The position numbers and the translations under genes were made by a program. The notes below the pieces were generated by a model that was not told where the DNA came from, did not search any database, and saw nothing but the letters and a program-made list of their open reading frames with translations. A DNA stretch of 64,000 nt from Solirubrobacterales bacterium. GTDB taxonomy: Bacteria; Actinomycetota; Thermoleophilia; Solirubrobacterales; 70-9. The stretch lies in contig JAGQUT010000009.1 in assembly GCA_020438355.1 (NCBI GenBank), forward strand, positions 34,855-98,854, written 5' to 3'. This document shows positions 11,238 to 20,773 of this stretch, piece by piece (within the stretch, counting starts at the first letter, position 1; every line of letters begins with the position of its first letter).

Positions 11238-11243
11238 TAGTCT
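11238..11243 (+). promoter_or_regulatory. -10 box of a leaderless hsp20-lon transcript
   Basis: TAGTCT lies 8 bases before the ATG at 11252; no Shine-Dalgarno sequence intervenes. No CIRCE or HAIR-type inverted repeat is seen around it. Confidence 0.45.
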
Positions 11244-11251
11244 TCAGACAA

Positions 11252-11719
11252 ATGTCTGAACGAGATCTTTTCGCCAACTTCGCCCGGATGCGCCGGGAGA
11301 TGGACGAAATGCTGGGCGGCACATGGGGGCGAGCGACCTACATCAGCCGCCGGGCGAGTGGCTTCTCTCCGAACGTCGACGTCTACTACTCGGGGGATCC
11401 CCAGCGTGCGGTCGTCAAGTGCGACCTGGCCGGGATCGACCTGTCCACGGTCGGGATTGAAGTCAGCGGCCGGCAGCTCACGATCATCGGTGAACGCCCG
11501 GTCCAGGAAACCGAGGGCCGCGTCTATCAGCAGGTCGAGATTCCCACCGGGCCGTTTCGCCATGTCGTCGAACTTCAGGTTGATGTCGATTCCGAACGGG
11601 CCACCGCCACCTACGACGACGGCGTGCTCAGGGTCGAGCTGCCCCTGCGTGACGAGACCGAGGTGACCCGGCGTGTGCCGGTCGGCCGGGCCCGGAAGAG
11701 GGGGGAGATCGATGGCTGA
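11252..11719 (+). CDS. Hsp20/alpha-crystallin family small heat shock protein
   Basis: 155 residues. Central alpha-crystallin domain, about residues 43-135 (SPNVDVYYSGDPQRAVVKCDLAG, GRQLTIIGERP, and the ATYDDGVLRVELPL segment), with an N-terminal helix bearing RRMRREMDEMLGG as in actinobacterial Hsp20s. Holdase chaperones of this family bind unfolding proteins without ATP. The last 8 bases overlap the lon start, so the two are translationally coupled: a holdase with a protease for damaged proteins. The C-terminal IxI oligomerisation motif is not obvious; the tail is basic (GRARKRGE). Confidence 0.92.
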   Translation: MSERDLFANFARMRREMDEMLGGTWGRATYISRRASGFSPNVDVYYSGDPQRAVVKCDLAGIDLSTVGIEVSGRQLTIIGERPVQETEGRVYQQVEIPTGPFRHVVELQVDVDSERATATYDDGVLRVELPLRDETEVTRRVPVGRARKRGEIDG

Positions 11720-14129
11720 CGAGAGCCAGAGCGTTCCGGTTCTCGAAGTCGTCAGTGGCAGCGATGAGGACTTCGAGGAGGCACTGAGGGGCGAGCAGGA
11801 ACTTCCGGAGGCGATGCCGGTTCTGCCCCTTCGTGACACGGTCGCCTACCCGGACACCCTGGCTCCGCTGGGGGTAGGGCAGGAGCGTTCCATCAAGCTC
11901 GTCGATGACGTCCTTGCCGGAAACCGGATGCTGGTCATGGTCGCTTCACGTGACCCCGAGGAGGACACTCCGCGACCGGAACAGCTCCACGACGTAGGGG
12001 TGGTCGGCGTAGTAACCCGAATGCTCAAGGTTCCTGACGGGACGATCCGGATTCTCGTCCAGGGCAGCCAGCGGGTGAGGCTCGGTGACTACGTGACAGA
12101 GACCCCGTACCTCGTGGCCCGTATTACCGAAATGCCCGATGTCGTCGAGCAGTCACCCGAGCTCGAGGCCCTGACCCGGAACGTCCAGAAGACCTTCTCG
12201 GACATCATCGAGCAGATTCCCTACCTTCCGGAAGAGCTGCAGCTGGCGGTCACCAACATCGATGACCCGTCCGCACTCTCCCACCTGATCGCCGGAGCGC
12301 TCCGGATCTCGACCGAGGAGAAGCAGCTGCTGCTCGAGGAGGTGGACGTCGCGAAACGGCTGCGGATGCTCTCCGAAATCCTCGCCCGCGAACTCGAAGT
12401 GATCCAGCTCGGATCGCAGATCCAGTCCGAGGTCCAGTCATCGATCGACAAGGGCCAGCGCGAGTACTTCCTGCGCGAGCAGCTCAAGGCGATCCAGGCC
12501 GAACTTGGCGAGGAGGACGAACTCACCGCCGAGATCAATGAACTCCGCGAAAGGATCGAGGCGGCGCAACTCCCGGATCATGCTCATCATGCCGCCGAAC
12601 GCGAGCTCTCCAGGCTAGAGAAGCTGCCGCCCGCGGCCGCCGAGCACGGCGTGATCAGGACCTATCTGGAATGGCTGGTCGACCTCCCCTGGTCGAAGGA
12701 GACCGACGACAACCTCGACATCGAGCACGCCAGGGAAGTCCTCGACGCTGACCACTACGACATGGAGAAGATCAAGGACCGCATCCTCGAGTACCTCGCG
12801 GTCCGCAAGCTCAACCCTGATTCCCCGGGGCCGATTCTCTGTTTCGTCGGCCCTCCCGGAGTCGGCAAGACCAGCCTGGGTCAGTCGATCGCGCGGGCCC
12901 TGGGCCGGGAATTCGAACGCATTTCGGTTGGCGGGGTGCGGGATGAGGCCGAGATCCGCGGGCACCGGCGCACCTACATCGGCGCGATGCCCGGAACGAT
13001 CATCAGGGCGCTCCGCGACGCCGGATCGAAGAACCCGGTCTTCATGATTGACGAGATCGACAAGATGGGCTCGGATTTCCGGGGTGACCCCTCCTCGGCC
13101 ATGCTCGAGGTGCTCGACCCGGCCCAGAACGAGACCTTCCGCGATCACTACCTCGACATGCCATTCGACCTGTCGGACGTCATGTTCATCGCGACCGCCA
13201 ACGTCCTTGACACGATCCCGGGCCCGCTGCGCGACCGCATGGAAGTGATCCAGCTCGCCGGCTACACGGTCGACGAGAAGCGGCACATCGCCCGCCGCTA
13301 CCTCGTCCCCAGGCAGATCAAGGCGAACGGCCTCAAGCCCTCCCAGATCTCCTTCACCGACCCGGCCCTGACCGCGATCATCGAGGAGTACACCCGGGAA
13401 GCGGGTGTGAGAAACCTCGAACGCGAGATCGGGACCGTCTGTCGCAAGGTGGCCAGGGTTTTCGCCGAAGAGAGCGGCAAGACCAAGAAGATCAAGGTTT
13501 CAGGCAAGAAGGTCCGCGAAATGCTCGGACGGCGCCGGGTTTTCTCCGAGACGAGAAGGCGAACCAGGGTGCCCGGTGTATCCACCGGACTCGCCTGGAC
13601 CCCGACCGGCGGCGACGTGCTCTTCATCGAGGCGACAGCAATGCCGGGAGCCGGGAAACTCGTGATCACCGGTCAGCTCGGTGAAGTGATGAGAGAGTCC
13701 GCGCAGGCGGCACTCTCGTATGTGCGGGCCAACGCCCGGGTTCTCGCTCCCGGGCTCGACGAGAAGTGGTTCGCGACGCATGACCTTCACATCCACGTGC
13801 CTGCCGGGGCCGTGCCAAAGGATGGACCTTCGGCAGGTGTGGCTATCACGGTCGCGCTCGTCTCCCTGATCACCGGACGACCGGTCCGCAACGACGTCGC
13901 CATGACCGGCGAGGTGACCCTGACCGGACAGGTGCTGCCGATCGGTGGCGTAAAGGAGAAATCACTGGCCGCGCAGCGGGCGGGAATCAAAATCGTGATC
14001 CTCCCCGGAAGAAACGAGGGAGACGTCGAAGAGATCCCGGAACACGAGCGCGCAGACGTCGAATTCAGGTACGCCGACAAGGTCGGAGACGCCCTGGCCG
14101 TGGCACTCGAAGGAACGCTGAAAGTCTGA
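11712..14129 (+). CDS. lon: ATP-dependent Lon protease (LonA)
   Basis: 805 residues. Order: substrate-binding LON N-domain, about residues 25-215 (MPVLPLRDTVAYPDTLAPL); helical linker; AAA+ module with Walker A GPPGVGKTS near 380 and Walker B VFMIDEIDKM near 445; C-terminal protease with the Ser-Lys dyad S707 (KDGPSAGVAIT) and K750 (PIGGVKEK). It degrades misfolded and regulatory proteins in the cytosol as a hexamer. The ATG at 11712 is chosen over an in-frame upstream codon because it overlaps the hsp20 stop and gives the usual acidic N-terminus. Confidence 0.97.
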   Translation: MADESQSVPVLEVVSGSDEDFEEALRGEQELPEAMPVLPLRDTVAYPDTLAPLGVGQERSIKLVDDVLAGNRMLVMVASRDPEEDTPRPEQLHDVGVVGVVTRMLKVPDGTIRILVQGSQRVRLGDYVTETPYLVARITEMPDVVEQSPELEALTRNVQKTFSDIIEQIPYLPEELQLAVTNIDDPSALSHLIAGALRISTEEKQLLLEEVDVAKRLRMLSEILARELEVIQLGSQIQSEVQSSIDKGQREYFLREQLKAIQAELGEEDELTAEINELRERIEAAQLPDHAHHAAERELSRLEKLPPAAAEHGVIRTYLEWLVDLPWSKETDDNLDIEHAREVLDADHYDMEKIKDRILEYLAVRKLNPDSPGPILCFVGPPGVGKTSLGQSIARALGREFERISVGGVRDEAEIRGHRRTYIGAMPGTIIRALRDAGSKNPVFMIDEIDKMGSDFRGDPSSAMLEVLDPAQNETFRDHYLDMPFDLSDVMFIATANVLDTIPGPLRDRMEVIQLAGYTVDEKRHIARRYLVPRQIKANGLKPSQISFTDPALTAIIEEYTREAGVRNLEREIGTVCRKVARVFAEESGKTKKIKVSGKKVREMLGRRRVFSETRRRTRVPGVSTGLAWTPTGGDVLFIEATAMPGAGKLVITGQLGEVMRESAQAALSYVRANARVLAPGLDEKWFATHDLHIHVPAGAVPKDGPSAGVAITVALVSLITGRPVRNDVAMTGEVTLTGQVLPIGGVKEKSLAAQRAGIKIVILPGRNEGDVEEIPEHERADVEFRYADKVGDALAVALEGTLKV

Positions 14130-14208
14130 GGATCAGGTGGTTCGGTTTTCTTTGTGACGGGGTACCGGTATCCTCAGAGAACTTCAAACGGAACCAAGCG
14201 AGGGGTAC

Positions 14209-14667
14209 ATGGGCAAGGAAAACTTTTCAGAGAAGGCAGGCCAGGCTTACTCGACAGTGCGCGACAACCAGCATGTCCGCCGACTGATCGAGGATGAGGA
14301 GCTTCGCGCGAGTCTGATCGCCGCTGCCCTCGCCGGCCGCAAGGCGCTCCAGCGCATCCAGACGAACCGAAGCTCGGCTGTCGAATCGGTGACCCAGGAC
14401 AAGCGCGTCAAGAAGGAACTTCAGAGCGCCGCCGACTCCCTCCGCGATGCTGCCGAACGCATCCGTGAGCCCAAGCGGAAGAAGCGTCACCCGATCCGGA
14501 ACATCCTTCTGGTTGGTGTCGTTACCGGTGGCCTGGTCCTCGTCTTCAGCGAGTCGGCCCGCAAGAGCCTGCTCGACGCGATCTTCGGTGCCGAAGAGGA
14601 GTTCGTCTACACCTCGACCACCAGCACCGAAACCGCCCAGACCAACGGCACTCCAGTCGGCGAGTAG
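14209..14667 (+). CDS. Hypothetical single-pass membrane protein with N-terminal helical region
   Basis: 152 residues. A charged, probably helical N-terminal half (about 1-92, rich in Lys/Arg/Glu, RRLIEDEELRASL, LQSAADSLRDAAERI) is followed by basic KRKKRHPIR, one transmembrane helix at about 103-117 (NILLVGVVTGGLVLVF) and a Thr/Ser-rich C-terminal tail (YTSTTSTETAQT). Start ATG at 14209 has GAGGGG before it. No known family is recognised. Topology by the positive-inside rule would put the N-terminal helices in the cytoplasm. Same strand as lon, 79 bases downstream; own promoter possible (TATCCT near 14169). Confidence 0.75.
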   Translation: MGKENFSEKAGQAYSTVRDNQHVRRLIEDEELRASLIAAALAGRKALQRIQTNRSSAVESVTQDKRVKKELQSAADSLRDAAERIREPKRKKRHPIRNILLVGVVTGGLVLVFSESARKSLLDAIFGAEEEFVYTSTTSTETAQTNGTPVGE

Positions 14668-14849
14668 CCCGGGCGGCGCCAGGGGCCACCAGCCGCCCGC
14701 TGGCTTCGTCGGCGGCCAGGAATGACAGCTCACGTACCCGCGTACTATCGCGGTCATTCCCGGCCTGTCTGCTTGCCAGCGAACGGCTGGAGGCCCTTGG
14801 CATCCACCCGCTGAGGGTTCAGCGAACTGCCCGGCCCGGGGCTCTCGCG

Positions 14850-14855
14850 TAGACT
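14850..14855 (+). promoter_or_regulatory. -10 box before the TTG start of typA
   Basis: TAGACT lies 10 bases before TTG at 14866, the same hexamer and spacing as at eno (56853) . No Shine-Dalgarno sequence is present. Confidence 0.42.
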
Positions 14856-14865
14856 GCTCCGTCCT

Positions 14866-16698
14866 TTGGCCCGCAGGGATGACATACGCAATGTGGCCAT
14901 CGTCGCTCATGTCGACCATGGCAAAACCACTCTCGTAGACGCGATGCTCTGGCAGTCTGGCGCGTTCCGCCAGGGCCAGGACGTCAACGAACGGGTCATG
15001 GACTCGATGGACCTCGAGCGCGAGAAGGGCATCACGATTCTCGCCAAGAACACGGCGGTCCAGTACGGCGACGTCAAGCTGAACATCATCGACACCCCGG
15101 GCCACGCCGACTTCGGTGGCGAGGTCGAACGCGGCCTCACCATGGTCGACGGGGTGGTGCTGCTGGTCGACGCGTCGGAGGGCCCGCTGCCGCAGACCCG
15201 TTTCGTGCTTGGCAAGGCTCTCGAGGCGGGGTTGCCGGTGATCCTCGTCGTCAACAAGGTCGACCGGCCCGACGCCAGGATCGGCGAGGTCGTCGACGAG
15301 GTCTACGAGCTCTTCATGGATCTTGGTGCGGATGGTGAGCAGATCGAGTTCCCGATCGTCTACACGAACGGCAAGAAGGGCTGGGCGTCGCTGGAGGAGG
15401 GGGTCGAAGGAGAGGACCTCAAGCCGCTCCTGGACCTGATGGTCGAACACATTCCCGCTCCGGAGTACGAGGAAGGGCACGTCCTTCAGGCCTGGGTAAC
15501 CAATCTCGACGCCTCGCCGTACCTGGGAAGGCTCGCGATCTGCCGGGTGATCCAGGGCACGATCAAGGCCGGGTCCCAGGTCGGATGGTGCCGTGCCGAC
15601 GGGTCGGTCGAGAAGGCCAGCGTCTCGGAGCTCTTCGTTACCGAAGCTCTTGAGCGCGTACCCGCGAAGGAAGCCGGGCCGGGAGAGATCATCGCCGTGG
15701 CCGGCATCCCCGAAGTGACAATCGGCGAAACCCTTTCCGACACCGAGAACCCCGACCCGATGCCGGTGATCAAGGTCGACGAGCCGTCGCTCTCGATCGT
15801 CGTCGGAATCAACACCTCCCCGCTGGCCGGTCGTGACGGAGACAAGGTCACCGCCCGCCAGATCCAGAACCGTCTCGATCAGGAACTGCTTGGCAACGTC
15901 GCCATCCGCGTGCTGCCTACCGAACGGCCCGACGCATGGGAGGTACAGGGCCGGGGAGAGCTACAGCTTGTGATCCTCCTCGAGATGATGCGTCGTGAAG
16001 GCTTCGAGCTGACCGCCGGCCAGCCGCGGGTTCTGACCCGCGAGGTCGACGGCGAAATGCACGAGCCGATGGAGCGCCTGGTGATCGATGTCCCGGAGGA
16101 GCATGTTGGCGCAGTCACCCAGCTGCTCGCCGCCCGCAAGGGCCGGATGGAGAACATGACCGCCCAGTCCGACAACTGGACCCGGCTCGACTACGTGATC
16201 CCGGCCCGCGGACTGGTCGGTTTCAGGACCGAGTTCCTGACCGAGACCCGCGGCACCGGCATCCTTCACTCGATCTTCGAGGGCTGGGAGCCGTGGGCGG
16301 GGGAGATCACCACCCGGGCGACCGGTTCACTGGTTGCCGACCGGCAGGGAACGACTGCCAGCTTCGCCCTTTTCGGACTCCAGGAGCGAGGAGCGATGTT
16401 CGTCGGGCCCGGCGAGGATGTCTACGAGGGAATGATCGTCGGCGAGCACGCCCGCTCGAACGACCTGGACGTGAACGCGGTCAAGGAGAAGCAGCTGACC
16501 AACATGCGTTCATCGACCTCGGACGTACTGGTTCGTCTGACCCCGCCGAAGCCACTGACGCTCGAGTCGGCGATCGAGTTCCTGCGCGCCGACGAGTGCG
16601 TCGAGATCACCCCGAACTCGATTCGTCTGCGCAAGGTCGACCTCGACCAGAACGAACGGGTCAAGGCGGCCCGCAAGATCAAGAACCTTTCCCGCTGA
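14866..16698 (+). CDS. typA: Translational GTPase TypA/BipA
   Basis: 610 residues, usual length. The G domain opens with DIRNVAIVAHVDHGKTT (G1 at about residues 14-22), then the switch region MDSMDLEREKGITI, DTPGHADFGGEVER (G3), and NKVDRPDAR (G4). Domains resembling EF-G II, III and V and the BipA-specific C-terminal domain (LTPPKPLTLESAIEFL) follow. TypA binds 70S ribosomes and assists 50S assembly and stress adaptation. The start is TTG at 14866: no ATG or GTG lies near, and family members begin a few residues before RRDDIRN. A -10 box 10 bases upstream suggests a leaderless TTG transcript, which is unusual. Confidence 0.95.
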   Translation: MARRDDIRNVAIVAHVDHGKTTLVDAMLWQSGAFRQGQDVNERVMDSMDLEREKGITILAKNTAVQYGDVKLNIIDTPGHADFGGEVERGLTMVDGVVLLVDASEGPLPQTRFVLGKALEAGLPVILVVNKVDRPDARIGEVVDEVYELFMDLGADGEQIEFPIVYTNGKKGWASLEEGVEGEDLKPLLDLMVEHIPAPEYEEGHVLQAWVTNLDASPYLGRLAICRVIQGTIKAGSQVGWCRADGSVEKASVSELFVTEALERVPAKEAGPGEIIAVAGIPEVTIGETLSDTENPDPMPVIKVDEPSLSIVVGINTSPLAGRDGDKVTARQIQNRLDQELLGNVAIRVLPTERPDAWEVQGRGELQLVILLEMMRREGFELTAGQPRVLTREVDGEMHEPMERLVIDVPEEHVGAVTQLLAARKGRMENMTAQSDNWTRLDYVIPARGLVGFRTEFLTETRGTGILHSIFEGWEPWAGEITTRATGSLVADRQGTTASFALFGLQERGAMFVGPGEDVYEGMIVGEHARSNDLDVNAVKEKQLTNMRSSTSDVLVRLTPPKPLTLESAIEFLRADECVEITPNSIRLRKVDLDQNERVKAARKIKNLSR

Positions 16699-16720
16699 TC
16701 CTTCCCGGCGCTTAAATGAA

Positions 16721-16749
16721 AGGTGGCGGGTCCGAGGACGCCGCCACCT
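16721..16749 (+). terminator. Hairpin terminator after typA
   Basis: AGGTGGCGG (16721-16729) pairs perfectly with CCGCCACCT (16741-16749), 22 bases past the typA stop, followed by a C-rich stretch, not a T-tract. Confidence 0.5.
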
Positions 16750-16811
16750 CCCCCCTGCTTCTGTCAGTCCCTGCCGGGCATCCCTCCCTGGCACGCGGAC
16801 TGCCCCTATAA

Positions 16812-17099
16812 CCGGGCAGGGCGCCAAGGGTTGCGGTCTGTCTCAGATCCGTTGTTGACGATCGCGTTCCACGGCGCGGCATCTGCGAACTCTCACTGGA
16901 CCTTGAACCGGCCCGCGCCGACCTCGACGGATTTCTTGCCTTCGTCGAGGAGCGCCGCGATGCGTGGCAACTGCTGATGGGCTCGGTGACGGCGATCGCC
17001 AACTGGTGGAACGACCATCACGATGTCCCGCGTGAGTAGGTACTCGCCATGGTCATGGAGTTCGCCTCTGCTGGCCAGCGCTGGGACTCCGGTCACTGA
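16812..17099 (+). pseudogene. Remnant of a TetR-family regulator, C-terminal part
   Basis: The frame 16812-17036 encodes ...ICELSLDLEPARADLDG, then FLAFVEERRDAWQLLMGSV and TAIANWWNDHHDVPRE, stops at TAG (17037-17039), and continues in the same frame with VLAMVMEFASAGQRW to TGA at 17097. The reassembled tail is like the ligand-domain end of TetR regulators, where 'WW..H..VPRE.VLALVMEF..AG' is common. No start codon and no helix-turn-helix remain upstream. One substitution would restore the stop. It overlaps the 3' end of the convergent SulP gene by a few bases. This fills an otherwise gene-free 390-base gap. Identification rests on motif recall only. Confidence 0.4.
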
Positions 17100-18805
17100 C
17101 CGGGACTTGAGTGTGAACTTTCGCCAGTCGGACTCACGGACCCGGACGAAACCCCGGCCACCGCTTCCCTGATCGAGACATAGGCGTTGTCAAGCAGCTC
17201 CTCCATTCCGGTTGACCGGATCAGGTCCTCTACCTGACCCACGTCCCTCGCGATAGCGAGTTTCACTTCCTCTCGAGCCAGCTCTGCGGAAAGCGACTGG
17301 AGCATCAGGGCGCCGGTGAGGTCGATGAAGGGGACTGATTCCAGGTCGAGGACGACAGCCTCGGTTGACTCCCTGACCATGTCAGTGGCGGTGCTCTTGA
17401 TCTGGTCGGCGTTAGCGAAGAAGAGTGCCGCCTCGACACGGATCACGAGTACTCCGGGGTGCTCTCGCGCTTCTGGATGCCGCTTGACATCTCCCCAATG
17501 TCCTGAATGATCACCCAGCTCGCCCAGCCTGGTGAGGTGAGGCATCGAAGAGCGGTAAAGAAGCAGGCCCAGGGAGGCGACGATCCCGATGAAGAGGCCG
17601 GGCAGGATGTCAAAGACCATTACTCCGAGCAGCGCGGCGACGGCCGCAATGAAATCCGGACGGTTCGCGGGGTTCAGTTCGTTGCCGTAATCGAGGATCC
17701 GATAGTAGGTGCGGAGACTGTGAATATCGACCACGTGAACCAGGGCGGCAATCACGACTGCTGCCAGCGCCGCTTCCGGGAGCGACTCGAAAACGCTCGA
17801 GAAGAAGAGCATCGTCAGCACCACAAGCGCCGCCACCACGATGCCAACCAGCTGTGAGCAGGCTCCGGCGGCGGCGTTTATCGCCGTCTTGGAGACGCTG
17901 CCGGTGACCACGAACCCGCCGGCCAGGCCGCCGGAGACGTTGGCCATGCCCATCCCGACCAGTTCGCGGTTGGGGTCGACCTTCTCGTCATCGGACGGAT
18001 TTGCCCCGGCGGACGCGAGGCCCTCGGCGAACCCAACGATCATCACCCCTGCCGCCCCGACCATCAGAGCCCCCAGGTCGGCGAACCCTGCATCGGGAAT
18101 GCTCGGTGAAGGCAGACCGCCCTCGATCGGGCCGATTATTGCCACACCGTTGGCACCGAGATCGAAGGCCGACACCACGGCGATCCCGACCCCGACCGAA
18201 ATCAGAGAACCGGGAATGGCGGGGTGGAAGTAGCGGCAGTAGAGAATGAAGGCGAGACTGCCCAGGCCGATTGCCGCGGTCACCGGATCGATCTCGTTCA
18301 GGTTCGTTAGGAAGACCCAGACACGGTCGAAGAAGTCACCGTCGCTCGACTGGACCCCGAAGAGGTGGGGTACCTGGCCGGCGATGATCGTCAGGGCCAG
18401 CCCCGTGATGAACCCGCGCAGTACGGGGATGGAGATGAAGTTGACGACGAAGCCGAGCCTCGCGATCCCGGCGACCACTGCAATGATTCCGATGCAGATG
18501 GCAAGTGCCGCAGTGGTCTGGGCGAAAGCACCGCTGTCGCCAGCGACGATGCCGCCGACCACGGCTGCCGAAAGTGCCGCCGCTGCCGCGTTGGCCCCGG
18601 TGATCAGGTTCCGGGAGGTGCCGATAGCCGCGTAAAGCAGCAGGGCTCCGGGAGCGGCGTACAGCCCGACGATCGGCGACACGCCGGCGATGGTGGCGTA
18701 AGCGAGCGCCTCGGGGACGAGGACTGCCCACACCGTGAAGGCAGCAAAAAGGTCGGGTCTCAGCCACTCCCTCCGGTACGGCCTGATCGTCGTGAAGAGC
18801 CTCAC
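17093..18805 (-). CDS. SulP family anion transporter with STAS domain
   Basis: 570 residues. The N-terminus LRPDLFAAFTVWAVLVPEALAYATIAGVSP is the SulP signature region; about 11-12 hydrophobic segments fill residues 20-420 (UraA-like 7+7 fold expected). A STAS domain follows at about 440-545 (VIRVEAALFFANADQIKS, VVLDLESVPFIDLTGALML). SulP proteins carry sulfate, bicarbonate or related anions. Specificity cannot be read here. Its start overlaps the stop of the FUSC gene (ATGA), so both membrane proteins are translated from one mRNA. The C-terminal tail is Ser/Pro-rich. Confidence 0.92.
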   Translation of the reverse strand: MRLFTTIRPYRREWLRPDLFAAFTVWAVLVPEALAYATIAGVSPIVGLYAAPGALLLYAAIGTSRNLITGANAAAAALSAAVVGGIVAGDSGAFAQTTAALAICIGIIAVVAGIARLGFVVNFISIPVLRGFITGLALTIIAGQVPHLFGVQSSDGDFFDRVWVFLTNLNEIDPVTAAIGLGSLAFILYCRYFHPAIPGSLISVGVGIAVVSAFDLGANGVAIIGPIEGGLPSPSIPDAGFADLGALMVGAAGVMIVGFAEGLASAGANPSDDEKVDPNRELVGMGMANVSGGLAGGFVVTGSVSKTAINAAAGACSQLVGIVVAALVVLTMLFFSSVFESLPEAALAAVVIAALVHVVDIHSLRTYYRILDYGNELNPANRPDFIAAVAALLGVMVFDILPGLFIGIVASLGLLLYRSSMPHLTRLGELGDHSGHWGDVKRHPEAREHPGVLVIRVEAALFFANADQIKSTATDMVRESTEAVVLDLESVPFIDLTGALMLQSLSAELAREEVKLAIARDVGQVEDLIRSTGMEELLDNAYVSIREAVAGVSSGSVSPTGESSHSSPGQ

Positions 18806-19884
18806 AGGCCCAGCTTCTCCCTTGCGTTTCGCACTTCCTTCAGGGCGTCATCACTGGACATCCCGAGGCTGAGCAGCAGGTCCGTCGCACCAGACCTGAT
18901 CTGGCCGACGATCACGCTGACCGACAGGTTCGAAGTCTCCTTGAGCGCTGCGGTCGCTTTGGCCGCGGCCCGCAGCGCCGACTCCCTCGTTGCGGACCTG
19001 GCCGGCGATCCGCCCAGATGCTGGTCGAGGCGTGCCACGGCCGTGGCGAGATCCCGGATCGAGTCGGAAACAACCGGAGGAATGTGTTCGTCCAGGTCGA
19101 TTGCCCTCTGGCAGCCCCTTGCCAGCACCCGCGTGTTGCGGATCATCAGGTCGATCGGCTCGGCGGCTGCCGCCAGCTGGTCAACCCTTCCCCGTTTCCG
19201 GCGTCTGGTCGGAGCGAGAGAGATCGTCTCCTGTCCGGCCTCGACAGCGATCTTCATCTCCCTTACGGCCGGATCGAGTTCGCGTGCCCGCTCGAGGGCT
19301 GCAACGATCTCCTCGTGGCTGTGGTGATCGAGCGCGTCAGCGATGTCAACCAGAGTTCCGGAGAGCCGACTGAGCAGCGGCTCCAGGTAACGCCGGACCA
19401 GCCGAACCGGATCAACGGGAGTGATCGCGTTCGCAGCCAGGGCAACCCCACCGCCGATCAGGGCGTCCACGAACCGGTGGGTTGATTCGGCGAGGTCAGG
19501 GGCGGGGAGGGTGGCCACCAGTACCGCTGAAATGGCGGCCTGGTTCACCAGTAGGACGCCGCCACCGGAAAGAATCGCGGCGGACATCGCGAGACCGATG
19601 ACCAGCATCAACTGCCAGGTTCCGGTGCCAACGACGAGCACGATCAGGTCGGCGACAGCGATGCCGATGGCCACTCCCAGAGCGACCTCGTATGCGCGGC
19701 GACCGCGCTGCTCGATCGCCAGACCGAGCACGAGGACGACCGCGATCGGCGCGAAGAACGGCTCGTAGTGCCCGACGAGCCTGGTCGCAATCAGCCATGC
19801 GACCGCCGCCGCGACACCGATCTGGACGATCCGCCACGAAGCGAACCGCAGCACCGAGAGCCGATCGTCAACCAGAGATCTCAC
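18802..19884 (-). CDS. FUSC family / aromatic acid exporter-like membrane protein
   Basis: 360 residues, GTG start at 19884. An N-terminal bundle of about five or six membrane helices (residues about 17-150) contains VGHYEPFFAPIAVVLVLG, typical of FUSC/ArAE proteins, which efflux fusaric acid or aromatic carboxylates. A cytosolic helical region of about 200 residues follows (LVDIADALDHHSHEEIVAALE, LVRRYLEPLLSRLSGTL). It is upstream of and translationally coupled to the SulP transporter (4-base overlap), so the pair may handle related anions; that is inference. Confidence 0.85.
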   Translation of the reverse strand: MRSLVDDRLSVLRFASWRIVQIGVAAAVAWLIATRLVGHYEPFFAPIAVVLVLGLAIEQRGRRAYEVALGVAIGIAVADLIVLVVGTGTWQLMLVIGLAMSAAILSGGGVLLVNQAAISAVLVATLPAPDLAESTHRFVDALIGGGVALAANAITPVDPVRLVRRYLEPLLSRLSGTLVDIADALDHHSHEEIVAALERARELDPAVREMKIAVEAGQETISLAPTRRRKRGRVDQLAAAAEPIDLMIRNTRVLARGCQRAIDLDEHIPPVVSDSIRDLATAVARLDQHLGGSPARSATRESALRAAAKATAALKETSNLSVSVIVGQIRSGATDLLLSLGMSSDDALKEVRNAREKLGL

Positions 19885-19921
19885 TGCCCAACTATCTCAC
19901 TGCCGGGCGGCAACGAGCCGG

Positions 19922-20773
19922 TCAGCCCTCGAGCAGAAGCACGCTGTTGCCGGACGGGTCAAGGTGGAGCCCCGGCTCAAGACCGAAGTTATCGCTCCCG
20001 CGGAACAGCTCGAAATGGCGCATCCCGGCAGTACCTTCAGGTGCCTGCGGAGCGCCGATTCCCTGCCAGACGTTCACGGCGATGCGGTGAGGAAAACTTC
20101 CGCCAAGGGACATGTCCGCGAACCCGATGCCTGAAGCATCGAGGTGCCGCGTGAATCCGACTTCACTGTAGAACTCCTGGGCTGCTTCCAGGTCACCGAC
20201 GTAGAGGTGGACATGGCCGATTCGAGTGCCCTCCGGCAGCGGCCCCGACAGGTCTCCCTCCCCGCGGTGGGAGAAGACCTCTTCGAGTCCGAGTGGCTCG
20301 GACATGTCGTGGCGGCGTCCTTCGGCGTCGATGATCGAGGGCCGTCCTCCCACCATGCCAAGTTCACGGACCCGGTCCGGCGTCTCGAAGCTGATCTCGA
20401 CGTTGATCCCGTCCGGGTCATCCAGGTACGTGGCCCAGTGGAAGATGTGGTCGGTCGGGGCATTCGGGTGCCTCGCCGCGAAGAGCCGACTCAGGATGCG
20501 GGCGAACTCGGCCTCCGAGGACATGTGGATTGCGAGGTGGTAGAGACCCGAATACCCCCGGAGCACCGGACCGGTCGCACCGGGATGTAGAACCACCAAC
20601 TCGGCGTCAGGCACCCCGAGTCGGACCGCACCCTGATCTGTCACGCCGAGCTCGGTCATCCCGATCAGGTCCCGCCAGAACACATGGGAACGTTCGAGGT
20701 CAGTGACGTTCAGGTGTACCGCCCCGTAACGGAGTCGGTCGTTGGTGGTGCTCTCGACTACCGAAGGTCTCAC
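19922..20773 (-). CDS. VOC family protein, catechol 2,3-dioxygenase (CatE)-like
   Basis: 283 residues with two vicinal-oxygen-chelate modules. Module 1 (about 15-135) has VHLNVTDLERSHVFWRDLIG, YHLAIHM and DPDGINVEI; module 2 (about 165-283) has IGHVHLYVGDLEAAQEFY and a terminal LHLDPSGNSVLLL. The His-plus-Glu set suggests a bound divalent metal. Extradiol dioxygenases of this shape open aromatic rings, but CatE-like proteins of unknown substrate are common. GTG start at 20773. No aromatic-degradation genes adjoin, though FUSC, an aromatic-acid exporter type, is the next gene downstream on the same strand. Confidence 0.88.
   Translation of the reverse strand: MRPSVVESTTNDRLRYGAVHLNVTDLERSHVFWRDLIGMTELGVTDQGAVRLGVPDAELVVLHPGATGPVLRGYSGLYHLAIHMSSEAEFARILSRLFAARHPNAPTDHIFHWATYLDDPDGINVEISFETPDRVRELGMVGGRPSIIDAEGRRHDMSEPLGLEEVFSHRGEGDLSGPLPEGTRIGHVHLYVGDLEAAQEFYSEVGFTRHLDASGIGFADMSLGGSFPHRIAVNVWQGIGAPQAPEGTAGMRHFELFRGSDNFGLEPGLHLDPSGNSVLLLEG

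Noticed and set aside
14227..15480. 417-codon minus-strand frame across 14209 and typA
   Set aside because: Antisense to typA; composition and motifs do not resemble a protein family.
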